This document shows positions 18,583-33,976 of a stretch of DNA of 43,658 nt, piece by piece; position 1 is the stretch's first letter; each line of letters opens with the position of its first letter. The notes beneath the pieces are model-generated. The model was not told where the DNA came from. It was given only the letters and a program-made list of their open reading frames with translations, and made no database searches. The DNA lies in contig CACEFQ010000005.1 in assembly GCA_902558885.1 (NCBI GenBank), forward strand, positions 1 to 43,658, given 5' to 3'. The DNA is from an uncultured SAR116 cluster alpha proteobacterium (GTDB taxonomy: Bacteria; Pseudomonadota; Alphaproteobacteria; Puniceispirillales; Marisalimonadaceae). Both the position numbers and the translations under genes were made by a program.

Positions 18583-20820
18583 ATGACTCAATTTTACAAT
18601 CATCAAGCATTTTTAGACCTTAATGATTCTCAAAAAGAGGCTGTAAAAAATCTTGATGGTCCTTTATTAGTACTTTCTGGTGCAGGAACAGGAAAAACTA
18701 GAGTTCTTACTGCAAGACTAGCAAACCTATTATATAGTAATAAGACTAAGCCATGGAATATTCTTGCGGTAACTTTCACTAATAAAGCTGCAAAAGAAAT
18801 GAGGACTAGACTTGAAAGCTTAATTGGGCCATCAGCGAATTCTGTATGGTTAGGCACTTTCCATTCAATAGCTGCTAGGATATTACGAGAAAATGCAGAA
18901 GTTGTAGGTTTAAATTCAAATTATACAATCATAACACCAGATGATCAGGCTAGGCTTCTAAAACAAATAATGATTGATCAAGATATTGACATTAAAAAGT
19001 TTACTCCAAAAGCAATGTCTAATTTAATTAGTTCATGGAAAGATAAAGGCTTTAAACCAGATGACATAAATCAATCAGATATTGATTTCTTTGCTAATGG
19101 TAAAGCAATAAATATATATAAAACTTACCAATCAAGATTAGTAACTTTAAATTCTGCTGATTTTGGTGATTTACTGTTATATAATTTAACCATATTTTCG
19201 GAACATTTAGACATATTACAAAAATATCAATCTAAAATTTTATATTTCCTAGTTGATGAATATCAAGACACAAATACTATTCAATATTTATGGCTTAAAT
19301 TATTTGCAAATAAATCTCAAAATATTTGTTGTGTAGGGGATGATGATCAATCTATTTATGGTTGGCGTGGTGCACAAGTCGGAAATATTTTAAAATTTGA
19401 AAAGGATTATACTTCAGCAAAGGTAATAAAATTAGAAGAAAATTACAGATCAACTGGCCGAATATTAGAAGCTGCTAACAGTATCATTGCTAATAATAAA
19501 GAAAGGTTAAGTAAAAAACTTAAAACTTCTTCTGGGGATGGAAACAAAATAGATTTAATTTCTGTCTGGGATGGTGTTGAAGAAGCTAAAATAACCAGCT
19601 TAGAAATTGAAAATTTACATTCACTTGGTTTTAGATATGACCAGATAGCTGTTTTAGTTAGGGCAGGGCACCAAACTAGATATTTTGAAGAAAGATTTGT
19701 AGATATCGATATTCCATATAAAGTAATTGGAGCGAAATTCTACGAACGTTTAGAAATTAGGGATGCTTTAGCTTATTTAAGAGTAGTTCAGCAACCTAAC
19801 GATGATTTAGCTTTAGAAAGAATAATAAATGTTCCAAAAAGAGGATTAGGTACAAGTACAACCAGCCTAATACATTCATACGCAAAAAAAAATAATATTT
19901 CTTTTTTTTTAGCTTCTCAAGAATTGTTGTTGACTGATGAGTTAAGACCCAATGTAAAAAGAACATTACAAAATTTAATAAATCAATTTATTGAATGGAA
20001 TAATCATAACAAAGAGATTTCTCATACAGACTTGGCTTTAAAAGTACTTGAAGAATCTGGGTATATAGGTCACTGGCAAAATGAAAATTCGATTGAGGGT
20101 GAAGGTAGATTAGAAAATTTAAAAGAGTTGATCAATGCTATGAGTGGTTTTGATAATTTATCAGGATTTTTAGAGCATATATCATTAGTTATCGATGGAG
20201 ATAATGAAGCTGAAGCAGGTGAAGTTTCTTTAATGACTTTGCACGCTGCTAAGGGACTTGAATTTGATGCTGTTTTTCTACCTGGATGGGAAGAAGGTAT
20301 GTTCCCAAGCCAGAGATCTGTTGATGAATTAGGCTTATCAGGTTTGGAAGAAGAAAGAAGGTTAGCTTATGTAGGAATTACGCGTGCAAAAAAAAGACTT
20401 TTTATAACCTTTGCGGCAAATAGACAAATTCATGGTTTATGGCAAGGATCAATTCCGTCAAGATTTATAAGCGAATTACCAAAAAAGATTATTAATGAAA
20501 ATATTGAGGGTAATCTTGGAGCAGATGTATCCAGCTATAATCAAATTGATTTTGACTTATCATCAAACCATTCCTCATATGGGCCAGGATTTATTAGAGC
20601 AAAACAGAACGGCATCAAAAGTCTTAATGTTTATAAAAATTCTCAATTTGAGAAGAGTCTATCTGGCCCTAATTTAAACCTTAGTGTTGGTCAAAGAGTT
20701 TTTCATCAAAAATTTGGTATGGGTCTTATTATTTCCTCAGATGGAGATAAACTGAATATAAATTTTGATAAAGCTGGTGAAAAAAAAGTAGTATCTAGTT
20801 TCATTAAAATAATAGAATAA
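18583..20820 (+). CDS. uvrD: UvrD/PcrA-type DNA helicase
   Basis: 3'-5' superfamily 1A helicase of nucleotide excision and mismatch repair. Walker A GAGTGKT is at 33-39, motif II DEYQD at 225-229, motif III GDDDQSIYGWRGA near 254-266, and the late motifs TLHAAKGLEFDAVFLPG and VGITRAKK follow. The last 50 residues form the Tudor-like RNA-polymerase-binding module (GQRVFHQKFGMGLI). Length 745 aa fits UvrD, not RecB or Rep-like variants. There is no strong ribosome-binding site before the ATG. It heads an apparent operon with prmA (5 bases on) and pepP, and has a possible SOS-type operator upstream. Confidence 0.96.
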   Translation: MTQFYNHQAFLDLNDSQKEAVKNLDGPLLVLSGAGTGKTRVLTARLANLLYSNKTKPWNILAVTFTNKAAKEMRTRLESLIGPSANSVWLGTFHSIAARILRENAEVVGLNSNYTIITPDDQARLLKQIMIDQDIDIKKFTPKAMSNLISSWKDKGFKPDDINQSDIDFFANGKAINIYKTYQSRLVTLNSADFGDLLLYNLTIFSEHLDILQKYQSKILYFLVDEYQDTNTIQYLWLKLFANKSQNICCVGDDDQSIYGWRGAQVGNILKFEKDYTSAKVIKLEENYRSTGRILEAANSIIANNKERLSKKLKTSSGDGNKIDLISVWDGVEEAKITSLEIENLHSLGFRYDQIAVLVRAGHQTRYFEERFVDIDIPYKVIGAKFYERLEIRDALAYLRVVQQPNDDLALERIINVPKRGLGTSTTSLIHSYAKKNNISFFLASQELLLTDELRPNVKRTLQNLINQFIEWNNHNKEISHTDLALKVLEESGYIGHWQNENSIEGEGRLENLKELINAMSGFDNLSGFLEHISLVIDGDNEAEAGEVSLMTLHAAKGLEFDAVFLPGWEEGMFPSQRSVDELGLSGLEEERRLAYVGITRAKKRLFITFAANRQIHGLWQGSIPSRFISELPKKIINENIEGNLGADVSSYNQIDFDLSSNHSSYGPGFIRAKQNGIKSLNVYKNSQFEKSLSGPNLNLSVGQRVFHQKFGMGLIISSDGDKLNINFDKAGEKKVVSSFIKIIE

Positions 20821-20825
20821 TACTC

Positions 20826-21821
20826 ATGGTTATGGATTTATGGTCAATCAGAATCGTTGTAGAGGATAAGTTTAAAGAATTATTTTCTGAATATTTTGAA
20901 AGTTTTGATGGATATTTGTCATCTAGTTTATTTCAGGATAAAGATTTAAGCGTAAGGTATAATATAAGCAAATCTTATAATTTAAAAACGAACAAATTAG
21001 GTGAGTTTCATCAAAATAAATACTGGTTATTAGAGATTCTTCTTAATAAAAAACCTAACAAAAAAATTATTAATACAAAGTTAAATTTTCTTGCTAAACA
21101 ATTTAAACTAAATAAATTTTATGATTATAATGAAAAAAATAATGATAAAGAATTTTTAAATAAAATTTATATATCAAAAATTATTAATAAAGATTGGCTT
21201 AAAGAAAATAGGTCATCATTTCCGTCCATAAATATTGATAACTTTTACATTTATGGTTCTCATATTAAAAAAGAATGTTCTGAAAATAAGATACCAATAA
21301 AAATAGATGCGTCCTTTGCATTTGGAACTGGATCTCATGAAACTACAAAGAGTTGCTTAAATTTCTTAACTTATTTATCAAAAATTTATAATCCAAAATC
21401 AGTATTAGATTACGGTTGTGGAACTGGAATTCTTGGAATAGCATCAAAAAAAATTTTTAAAAATAATAAAATCACCTTTGTTGATATAGATATAAATGCA
21501 TTAAAACTAACAAAAAAAAATCTTAGCTTAAATAATATTATAAGCAGAGAAATCTTTCTTTCTAAGTCAAACACAATGAAAAATTTCAACAAAAAAAAAT
21601 ATTATGATTTAATTTTTGCTAATATTCTTTTTGGTCCTCTAATAAGTTTAGCGCCTAGACTTAAATTTATATCAAAACCAAATTCATTTATAATTTTATC
21701 AGGGCTTTTAAGTAATCAAATCACCAATATAGTTAATAGATATAAAATGTTTGGGTTTAAATTGAAAAAAAAGATTATTATAAATGGGTGGGGAACAGTA
21801 ATAATGAAACGTCAATTTTAA
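20826..21821 (+). CDS. prmA: Ribosomal protein L11 methyltransferase
   Basis: AdoMet-dependent enzyme that trimethylates ribosomal protein L11. The C-terminal Rossmann domain has the family sequence FAFGTGSHETTKSCL, the cofactor motif VLDYGCGTGILG (from residue 193; Asp195 to Gly201), and the ANILFGPL motif that replaces the usual NPP-type loop. The N-terminal substrate-recognition domain (about 1-120) is divergent and rich in Lys and Asn. At 331 aa it is a little longer than the E. coli protein (about 290). A second ATG two codons in (20832) is equally possible. It sits between uvrD and pepP in a tight run. Confidence 0.93.
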   Translation: MVMDLWSIRIVVEDKFKELFSEYFESFDGYLSSSLFQDKDLSVRYNISKSYNLKTNKLGEFHQNKYWLLEILLNKKPNKKIINTKLNFLAKQFKLNKFYDYNEKNNDKEFLNKIYISKIINKDWLKENRSSFPSINIDNFYIYGSHIKKECSENKIPIKIDASFAFGTGSHETTKSCLNFLTYLSKIYNPKSVLDYGCGTGILGIASKKIFKNNKITFVDIDINALKLTKKNLSLNNIISREIFLSKSNTMKNFNKKKYYDLIFANILFGPLISLAPRLKFISKPNSFIILSGLLSNQITNIVNRYKMFGFKLKKKIIINGWGTVIMKRQF

Positions 21822-21835
21822 TTAAAGAGTAGAGT

Positions 21836-27313
<5,478 letters not shown>

Positions 27314-27316
27314 TTT

Positions 27317-28147
27317 TTAATTAAAAAAATCTTTTAAATAATTTATAATTGACAATTCAGCATCTTCTTTGTGATTGAGTTCAGATCTATTTTTGAATAA
27401 ATTTTTAGACAGTTTTGTCCAATAATTATTAGGAAAATTATAATTAAGTACTGCAGTGCTCTTAATACCTTCTTCTTTTAGTCCAATTAATAGAAAAGCT
27501 TCACTTAATCTGAAAAGAGTTTCTGGTATAACTGAGGTATTTTGATAATTTTGCAATATAAATTTAAATCTTTTGATTGAACTCGCTGGAGCCCCTTTTC
27601 TTAGATAAAATTTCCCAATGTTTAATTCATTTTTGGCAAGTGTATTTTTTAAAAATTGAATTTTAAGTTTTGCATCTTTAGCGTACTTTGTATTAGGATA
27701 CTTTGTTCTAATTAGTTTAAAAAAGTTTAAAGACTTTATCGAAGCGCCGGGATCTCTATTTTCACTAGAAACTTGTGCATAGTAGCACATAGCCAATAAA
27801 TAGTGAGCATATTCAGTCATTTCTCCTTTTGGGTTCATTTCTATGTAAGAACTTAATTTTGTAATTGCTTTTGTGACTTCATTATTTTTATAAAGTGAAT
27901 AAGCAGACATTATTTCTGATTTTGATGCTAAAGAAGAAAAAGGATGATTCAGAAAAACATCATCAAATTCTAATGATGCTCTATTGAAACTACCTTTTTT
28001 AAGTGCAACTAAACCCTTCGAGTATATTTCTATGTCTGATAATTGAGATATATCTTTGTTAGGACTAGTAGAGCTACAATTTGTTAATAAAAATGTTAAA
28101 GAAAATATTTTTAAAATAATTAAATATTTTTTTATGAATTCCATCAT
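27317..28147 (-). CDS. bamD: Outer membrane assembly lipoprotein BamD
   Basis: Essential partner of BamA in inserting beta-barrel proteins into the outer membrane. The signal peptide ends in lipobox LTNC (Cys24 from the first Met). The mature part carries TPR-like repeats with the BamD pattern: AYSLYKNNEVTKAI, then the MTEYAHYLLAMCYYAQ stretch and FFKLIRTKYPNTKYAKDAK. Length 276 aa is typical. Two ATG codons are adjacent (28147 and 28144); either may be used. The 94-base gap separating it from lpxC upstream shows no clear promoter or terminator. It lies between lpxC and recN, a conserved alphaproteobacterial order. Confidence 0.94.
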   Translation of the reverse strand: MMEFIKKYLIILKIFSLTFLLTNCSSTSPNKDISQLSDIEIYSKGLVALKKGSFNRASLEFDDVFLNHPFSSLASKSEIMSAYSLYKNNEVTKAITKLSSYIEMNPKGEMTEYAHYLLAMCYYAQVSSENRDPGASIKSLNFFKLIRTKYPNTKYAKDAKLKIQFLKNTLAKNELNIGKFYLRKGAPASSIKRFKFILQNYQNTSVIPETLFRLSEAFLLIGLKEEGIKSTAVLNYNFPNNYWTKLSKNLFKNRSELNHKEDAELSIINYLKDFFN

Positions 28148-28241
28148 AATTTATTTTTTCTTATTAAGTATCTATCTGTAAATTTTATTATGAATCATCA
28201 TATTTGTATATAAAAAACAAGATAATATTATTTACAAATTA

Positions 28242-29207
28242 CTAAGCTACGCAAGTGATATTTTGTGAGGTACCATTATCATCAATTAAATCAATAATTT
28301 TTTCATTTTTATTTTCAGGAATAAGATCTTCAATCCTGTAATTTTCTTTATTTTTCAAAATCTCTTTTATAAGTTGTTGATTTAAATTATGACCAGGGGC
28401 AAAACAATCAATATCTCCAAGCAAGTTCATCCCTAACAAATAAAAATCACCGATACAGTCTAAAGTTTTATGTTTTACAAATTCTTTTTCTAATCTTAAT
28501 CCCTCTGGATTTAATATTTTATATTTATCAACTACAATAGCGTTATTTAAATTACCTCCTATAGCAAGTCCAGCAGTTCTCATTTTTTCAATATCTTCAT
28601 GAAGTGTATAAGTTCGAGCCATTGATAAATTATTTATGAAATTATCTTGAGAATGTGTATAAAAATATTGGGAGTGTCCAATAATAGTTTCAGGATAATT
28701 AATAGAGATATTAATAGATAATCTGTTGGATGGAGTAATTGAAATAAATCTATCTCCACTCTTTACTTCCACTTTTTTAATAACTTTAAAAATTTTCTTC
28801 CTTTTATTTTGTGCTTTGATCCCCGAGCTAATAATTTTTTTTACATATTCATAAGAGCTACCGTCTAATGCGGGTAATTCTGATGAATTAATTTTAACAA
28901 CAACATTATCAATATCCAATGCACTTAATGCAGCCATTAAATGTTCTATTGTTGAAACAAAAATGCCACTGGAGTTTTTTATTTTTGTGCATAATCTAGA
29001 ATTAACCACATTATCAATTACAGCTTTGATAACATTGTTGTTATCTAAATCAGTTCTTTGAAAAACAATTCCAGTGTCCACATCTGCAGGTTCTATGCTC
29101 ATTGAAACAGCTCTACCATTATGAACACCAACACCAGAGAAATGAATTTTTCTTTTAAGAGTTTTCTGCAAAGAAACAGAAGATTTTAACGTGTTAATAT
29201 AATTCAT
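28242..29207 (-). CDS. lpxC: UDP-3-O-acyl-N-acetylglucosamine deacetylase
   Basis: Zinc enzyme for the committed step of lipid A synthesis. Zinc ligands are His89 (TIEHLMA), His246 and Asp250 (HKTLD); His273 in PGHN is the catalytic base. The 321 aa product begins at the ATG at 29207, which has a good GAGG eight bases upstream; the longer open frame to 29282 lacks a site and has no family similarity. An 81-base gap follows ftsZ and could hold a promoter, though I see no convincing pair of boxes. In proteobacteria LpxC level is set by FtsH proteolysis, and ftsH is in this window. The C-terminal tail (residues 295-321) is acidic and ends CVA, possibly a degradation signal; that is inference. 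Confidence 0.96.
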   Translation of the reverse strand: MNYINTLKSSVSLQKTLKRKIHFSGVGVHNGRAVSMSIEPADVDTGIVFQRTDLDNNNVIKAVIDNVVNSRLCTKIKNSSGIFVSTIEHLMAALSALDIDNVVVKINSSELPALDGSSYEYVKKIISSGIKAQNKRKKIFKVIKKVEVKSGDRFISITPSNRLSINISINYPETIIGHSQYFYTHSQDNFINNLSMARTYTLHEDIEKMRTAGLAIGGNLNNAIVVDKYKILNPEGLRLEKEFVKHKTLDCIGDFYLLGMNLLGDIDCFAPGHNLNQQLIKEILKNKENYRIEDLIPENKNEKIIDLIDDNGTSQNITCVA

Positions 29208-29288
29208 ATTCAATACCTCAAAAGTATATGTATAACTCTTTAATATTAAATACAAATCACATATAATTACCAAATATTTCAATTTACA

Positions 29289-30932
29289 TTAGTTTGCTTG
29301 CCTTCTTAAAAAAGCTGGTATTTCTAGTACCTTTTCGTCTACATCTTTGTTCTCTTGTTCAATTTCAGTAAGATCTATCTGATGTCTATTAGTTGAGCTA
29401 TGATTTTTATTATCAAAGAGATCAAAGTTATTTGTGTTATTTTCGGATATTTCAACATTTTTGTTCAGATTTAAATGGGTTTCATTTATAAAACTTTTTT
29501 GTGATTTTTGATCATTTGAATCAACTTCAAATTTTTTATTAGTTTCATCAAGCTCTTTTTCTAAAATTATATCTTTTTGTAATCTTAAATCTGGATCTAA
29601 TTTTATCTCACTTGTTTTATCTTTACTAAAAAAAGATGAAACGCGATTGAACAATGATTGAGGTTTAGGTTGGGTAAATTGATTATCAGGTTTATTTTTA
29701 AAGATTGATTTGAGTTCGTCATTATTAATGTTAAGGCTTGATTCATTCTCATCTTTAATAAATTCATTCTCTTCTTTGACTTCTAACTTAATAATCTCAG
29801 ACTCTAAGTCAATTTGATCAACATTATTTTTCTCTAAAACATGGTTTTCTGTAGGAATTGTTTCTGTTTTATCCTCATTATCCAATATTTCTAAATCTAA
29901 ATTTTCATTTTTTGATATGAGTTGATCTTTATCTATTTTACTTTCAAAATAATATTGATTTTCATTTCTGTTTATACCAGTTGCGACTACAGAAACTTTT
30001 ATTATTCCTTCAAGATTATTATCAATAGATGAACCAAAAATAATATTAGCATTTTCATCTACTTCATTTCTAATTTTACTTGCTGCCTCATCTACCTCAA
30101 ACAATGCCATATCTGGTCCACCTTGAATGTTCAGTAAAATTGATCTTGCACCTTTTATGTTTGTGTTATCCAAGAGGGGATTATTAAGAGCTGCTTGTGC
30201 TGCATTTTTAGCTCTATTTTCTCCTGAACTTTCACCAGTGCCCATCATGGCATTACCCATGTTCGCCATTACAGTTTTGATATCAGCAAAATCTAAATTA
30301 ATCATCCCAGGATTAGTAATTAAATTTGTTATACCACAAATACCTTGGTAAAGAACGTCATCAGCCATTTTAAATGCTTCAGCAAAAGTTGTTTTTTCAT
30401 TAGCTATCTTAAAAAGATTTTGATTTGGAATTACTATTAATGTATCAACATTTTCTTTTAACAAAGATAGACTTGTTTCGGCGACATCCATTCGTTTTTT
30501 GCCTTCAAAATCAAAAGGTTTAGTTACTACTGCAACAGTTAATATCCCTTTTTCTTTGGCTGCTTTAGCTATAACTGGAGCAGCTCCAGAACCAGTTCCT
30601 CCACCCATTCCAGTAGTAATAAATAACATATTAACATCACTTAACTCAGCGATTATTTCTTCTATTGACTCTTCAGCAGCTTTTTCCCCAGTTTCAGCGT
30701 TAGATCCAGCTCCAAGTCCTAAGGTTATAGTCTTGCCGAGTTGTATTTGTTTTGATGTAAGGCTTCTTGATAAAGCTTGTCCATCAGTGTTTGCAACAAT
30801 AAAATCAATGTTTTCTATTTTTTCACTAATCATTGTGTTTACTGCATTACCCCCAGCACCTCCAATTCCAATTACAGATATCTTAGGTTTTGTGTCATTT
30901 ATGTTTTCTGGTATTGTTATGTTAAGAGTCAT
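29289..30932 (-). CDS. ftsZ: Cell division GTPase FtsZ
   Basis: Tubulin homologue that forms the cytokinetic ring. The GTPase core (about 13-320) has the signature GGGTGSG (110-116) and the T7 synergy loop NLDFADIKT (212-220), so both nucleotide binding and hydrolysis should work. The conserved C-terminal peptide IPAFLRRQ (about 538-545), which binds FtsA and other anchors, is intact. Between them is an unusually long linker (about 215 residues), rich in Glu, Asp, Asn and Lys. Total 547 aa, well above the E. coli 383 but within the alphaproteobacterial range. AAGGAG lies just before the ATG. ftsA is 37 bases upstream on the same strand. Confidence 0.98.
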   Translation of the reverse strand: MTLNITIPENINDTKPKISVIGIGGAGGNAVNTMISEKIENIDFIVANTDGQALSRSLTSKQIQLGKTITLGLGAGSNAETGEKAAEESIEEIIAELSDVNMLFITTGMGGGTGSGAAPVIAKAAKEKGILTVAVVTKPFDFEGKKRMDVAETSLSLLKENVDTLIVIPNQNLFKIANEKTTFAEAFKMADDVLYQGICGITNLITNPGMINLDFADIKTVMANMGNAMMGTGESSGENRAKNAAQAALNNPLLDNTNIKGARSILLNIQGGPDMALFEVDEAASKIRNEVDENANIIFGSSIDNNLEGIIKVSVVATGINRNENQYYFESKIDKDQLISKNENLDLEILDNEDKTETIPTENHVLEKNNVDQIDLESEIIKLEVKEENEFIKDENESSLNINNDELKSIFKNKPDNQFTQPKPQSLFNRVSSFFSKDKTSEIKLDPDLRLQKDIILEKELDETNKKFEVDSNDQKSQKSFINETHLNLNKNVEISENNTNNFDLFDNKNHSSTNRHQIDLTEIEQENKDVDEKVLEIPAFLRRQAN

Positions 30933-30969
30933 TTTCTTCTCCTTTACTTAGTTATAATTAGGGTTAAAC

Positions 30970-32226
30970 TTATAAATTCTGATCAAACCAATTGCCTAAT
31001 TTTCCAAAATATTTTAATATTCCTTTATCCATATTTTGTAGGTTAAAAATTTTTTCTTTTTCTAAACTTTTAATGAGCAAGCCTGTTAAACAAGCGAAGG
31101 AGGGTGCTTGAACAATTTCTGGCAAATCAATCAAACCAATAGGTCTTCCAATCCTTACGTTAGTTTCAAAGTAATTCGAGGCAAGTTCACGAATATTGCT
31201 AAGATTGGCTCCACCACCACATAAAATAACCTGATTAATACAATTTGAGTCAGGTTTTAATTGTCGTAATCTTTCACGAATAAGTTCAAAGATTTCTTCA
31301 ACTCTAGGTTTAATAATTGCAGTTAACATGGCTTTTGGTATATTTTGAGTGATTATATCTCCTTGATCTGATATAATTGGGATTTCAATTTTTATATATT
31401 CGTCAGTTTCGTTGGATAGAGTAGAACCGTGCAAAATTTTTATTTTTTCTGCATCCTCCGATTTTGTCCCTAAGCCTCTAACTATGTCACTAGTAATATG
31501 TAATCCACCAATTGGTATAGAGTCTGAAAAAATTATCTTATTATTTAAGAATACTCCTACACTAGTGATATTTGCTCCAAGATCTATTATTATTGCACCA
31601 TTGATCCTTTCATCTTGAAGCATTGTTGACACACCTGATGCTTCAGGACATATAAAGAATTTTTCAATAGACAAGTGACATAAGTTTACTGCGCTTGATA
31701 AATTTTTTATTAGAGATTTTTGACCGTAAATATAGTTTATCTCGACTGTAAGGGTATTTGTAAATATTCCTAGGGGGTTGTCTACACAAGTATTATTATC
31801 AAGATAATATTTAATTACTGATGAAGATAATATTTCGTAGTTATTAATTTGATAATGGTTTTTAAATTTAAGTATTTTTAATATATCATTCTTCTCAACT
31901 CTACCATTTTCGATTTTTAATTTATTTCTTATAATTTTTGTAATTGGCCTGCCACCAGAAAGATTACATATAACTTTATTTATATTAAATCCAGCCATGG
32001 TTTCAGCACCTTCAACAGCTCGAGCAATTGAATTTGCAATTTCTTTCATATCAGTAACTTGACCATTAGACATGCCAAGAGAAGCATGTTGTCCAAAACC
32101 AAGTGCTTTAATTTGAACATTGTTAGTTTTAACAGGGGTTCCAATTAAACATGAAACTTTACTATTTCCTACGTCTATTACAGTAAATATATTTTTAGAT
32201 TCATTTATACTTTTCATAACTGTCAT
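30970..32226 (-). CDS. ftsA: Cell division protein FtsA
   Basis: Actin-like protein that tethers FtsZ to the membrane and recruits the divisome. The first ATPase motif VIDVGNSKVSCLIG is near residues 16-29, a second DLGANITSVGVF lies in the middle, and the adenosine-loop GGGANL is in the C-terminal half. The extreme C-terminus (KYFGKLGNWFDQNL) is an amphipathic membrane-targeting helix, as in other FtsA proteins. Length 418 aa is standard. Its ATG overlaps the ftsQ stop in ATGA; a second Met at codon 4 is an alternative start. The 37-base gap to ftsZ is a normal place for a separate ftsZ ribosome-binding site. Confidence 0.97.
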   Translation of the reverse strand: MTVMKSINESKNIFTVIDVGNSKVSCLIGTPVKTNNVQIKALGFGQHASLGMSNGQVTDMKEIANSIARAVEGAETMAGFNINKVICNLSGGRPITKIIRNKLKIENGRVEKNDILKILKFKNHYQINNYEILSSSVIKYYLDNNTCVDNPLGIFTNTLTVEINYIYGQKSLIKNLSSAVNLCHLSIEKFFICPEASGVSTMLQDERINGAIIIDLGANITSVGVFLNNKIIFSDSIPIGGLHITSDIVRGLGTKSEDAEKIKILHGSTLSNETDEYIKIEIPIISDQGDIITQNIPKAMLTAIIKPRVEEIFELIRERLRQLKPDSNCINQVILCGGGANLSNIRELASNYFETNVRIGRPIGLIDLPEIVQAPSFACLTGLLIKSLEKEKIFNLQNMDKGILKYFGKLGNWFDQNL

Positions 32227-33050
32227 GAGTTTTTCTTTTTAAAAATTAGTTTTTTGTCTATATTAATTTTACCAAGTATTTGATTAGAGTTTCTGAGATC
32301 TATTTCTGTGAGGCTAATACTCAGGATATTGAATTTTTTATTAAGGTTTATAATTTTTTCCCATGCGTTTTTTACATTTTTGCTTGGTAGTCGAATTGTT
32401 AGACCTTGGTTAAAATGTATATCCCATCTTCTTTGATTGACGAATGTCATAGACCAGATATTTCTGACAAAATCTCTATTAGAATTTAATATATTTAAAA
32501 TTGAGTTAATGTTTTTATTTGCATTTTCGCCAATAATGATGGGTAAATAACTCTTGAAATTGTCTAATTTTTTTTCAAATATCATATCCCCGGTCTTAGA
32601 TATTAAATTATTCCCATATCTATTTTGCCAGATAGCTATTGGTTCTTTTTCTGTTAATAATATTTTAATAGTATTTGGATAAATTATTTCTATAGTTGCA
32701 TTTTTTATCCAGGTATTATTTTTAATTTCTTTATAGATGTGTTTAATATTTACGTTGAAAATATTTACATTTTTGTATGTGTTGATAATTTTAGTAATGT
32801 CATCTTTATCAAGGTAGTTTAAACCTAATATTTCGATATTTTTAATTATAAAACCATTATTTATTAAGAGTTTATTAATATAATTAAACTTTGACACGCT
32901 GAAGATATTACTTGTTTTTGATAGAAAATAAAAACTTGTAAGTAACAAAAACAAAATTATAAAAATTGATTTTTTGTGAATATTTTCTAAAAAAGTTATC
33001 TTATTTTTATTTTTTATGAAGTTACTTTTATATAATCTTAAAATTAGCAT
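32223..33050 (-). CDS. ftsQ: Cell division protein FtsQ
   Basis: Bitopic divisome protein that joins FtsB/FtsL and links early and late division proteins. A short basic cytoplasmic tail precedes one membrane helix (about 27-44), then a POTRA domain (about 68-137: IKNIEILGLNYLDKDDI, then NATIEIIYPNTIKILLTEKEP), then the FtsQ-specific beta domain. The sequence is very Asn/Lys/Ile rich, in line with the base composition. Length 275 aa is normal. It overlaps ddl by 7 bases upstream and ftsA by 4 downstream, so it is in the middle of the operon. Confidence 0.93.
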   Translation of the reverse strand: MLILRLYKSNFIKNKNKITFLENIHKKSIFIILFLLLTSFYFLSKTSNIFSVSKFNYINKLLINNGFIIKNIEILGLNYLDKDDITKIINTYKNVNIFNVNIKHIYKEIKNNTWIKNATIEIIYPNTIKILLTEKEPIAIWQNRYGNNLISKTGDMIFEKKLDNFKSYLPIIIGENANKNINSILNILNSNRDFVRNIWSMTFVNQRRWDIHFNQGLTIRLPSKNVKNAWEKIINLNKKFNILSISLTEIDLRNSNQILGKINIDKKLIFKKKNS

Positions 33051-33976
33051 TCGTAGTTAGCCTCCTCTATGAGGATTTTAATCAAATCATTCATATTTAT
33101 TCCGCAATATGAAGCTTGTTCAGGACAAAGTGAAGTCTTTGTCATTCCTGGTTGAGTGTTTAGTTCAAGCATATACAATTTTTCATTATTGGCATCGTAT
33201 CTAAAATCAGCACGTGAAATTCCTCTGCAGCCGATAATCTGATGCGCTTTTAAAGCCCATGTTAGAGCTTTATTGTAAATAATCTTTGGTATGTCTGCAG
33301 GAATTTTATGGTATGAACCATTATTATCATATTTTGCCTTGTAATTATAAAATTCTTGATCATTTGAAGTAATGATTTCAGTAACACATAATGAATTTTC
33401 TTTTAAAACTGTAACAGTTAATTCTTGAGAACCAACAAAGATTTCTGCCATTAATTCTTGATTAATGAATTCTTCAATGTAAGGAATTTTATTTCCTTCC
33501 TTAATTATATTTACTCCAACTGAACTACCTCCTTTAATTGGTTTAATTACAAAAGTACCATCATAATCTACCTCAAAATATTTTCCGTTATTTTTTATTT
33601 GTAACGTTTTCGGGAAGTAAATTGGATCATTTGAAAACTTTGTTGCATCGGAAATAATTCTTTTAAAATTTATTTTATTCATTGCAATAGATGAGGTTGC
33701 AACACCAGAATGTGTGTATGGAATTTTCATTAAATTCAGTAAGCCTTGTATTGAACCATCTTCTCCATAATCTCCATGCAATGCATTAAAACATACGTCT
33801 GCACTAATTTTAGCTAAACTAGATAAATGTATTTCTGAAATATCAACTTCTGTAATTTTGCATCCTATTTGTTCTATTGCACTTGCACATTCTTTAGCAG
33901 TGTTTAGAGAAACCTCTCTTTCAGATCCATTCCCACCTTTCAATAACAAAACGTGCATGTTTTTGTAGGTTTTCAT
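33044..33976 (-). CDS. ddl: D-alanine-D-alanine ligase
   Basis: ATP-grasp enzyme that makes the D-Ala-D-Ala dipeptide added by MurF. The N-terminal GSEREVS (17-23), HGDYGEDGSIQG, the KPIKGGSSVGV phosphate loop, the ISRADFRYD segment and the metal-binding LELNTQPGMT are all present in the expected order. At 310 aa it is the DdlB form usually found in dcw clusters. The ATG overlaps the murB stop in ATGA and the stop overlaps the ftsQ start, so translation is likely coupled on both sides. Confidence 0.97.
   Translation of the reverse strand: MKTYKNMHVLLLKGGNGSEREVSLNTAKECASAIEQIGCKITEVDISEIHLSSLAKISADVCFNALHGDYGEDGSIQGLLNLMKIPYTHSGVATSSIAMNKINFKRIISDATKFSNDPIYFPKTLQIKNNGKYFEVDYDGTFVIKPIKGGSSVGVNIIKEGNKIPYIEEFINQELMAEIFVGSQELTVTVLKENSLCVTEIITSNDQEFYNYKAKYDNNGSYHKIPADIPKIIYNKALTWALKAHQIIGCRGISRADFRYDANNEKLYMLELNTQPGMTKTSLCPEQASYCGINMNDLIKILIEEANYEC

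Noticed and set aside
29208-29282. Upstream extension of the lpxC frame
   Set aside because: No ribosome-binding site and no family similarity, while the ATG at 29207 has a good GAGG and gives the usual LpxC length.
30499-30951. 150-codon plus-strand open frame with hydrophobic stretches
   Set aside because: Antisense to the conserved N-terminal half of ftsZ; Ala/Pro-rich runs are the reverse reading of the glycine-rich GTPase motifs.
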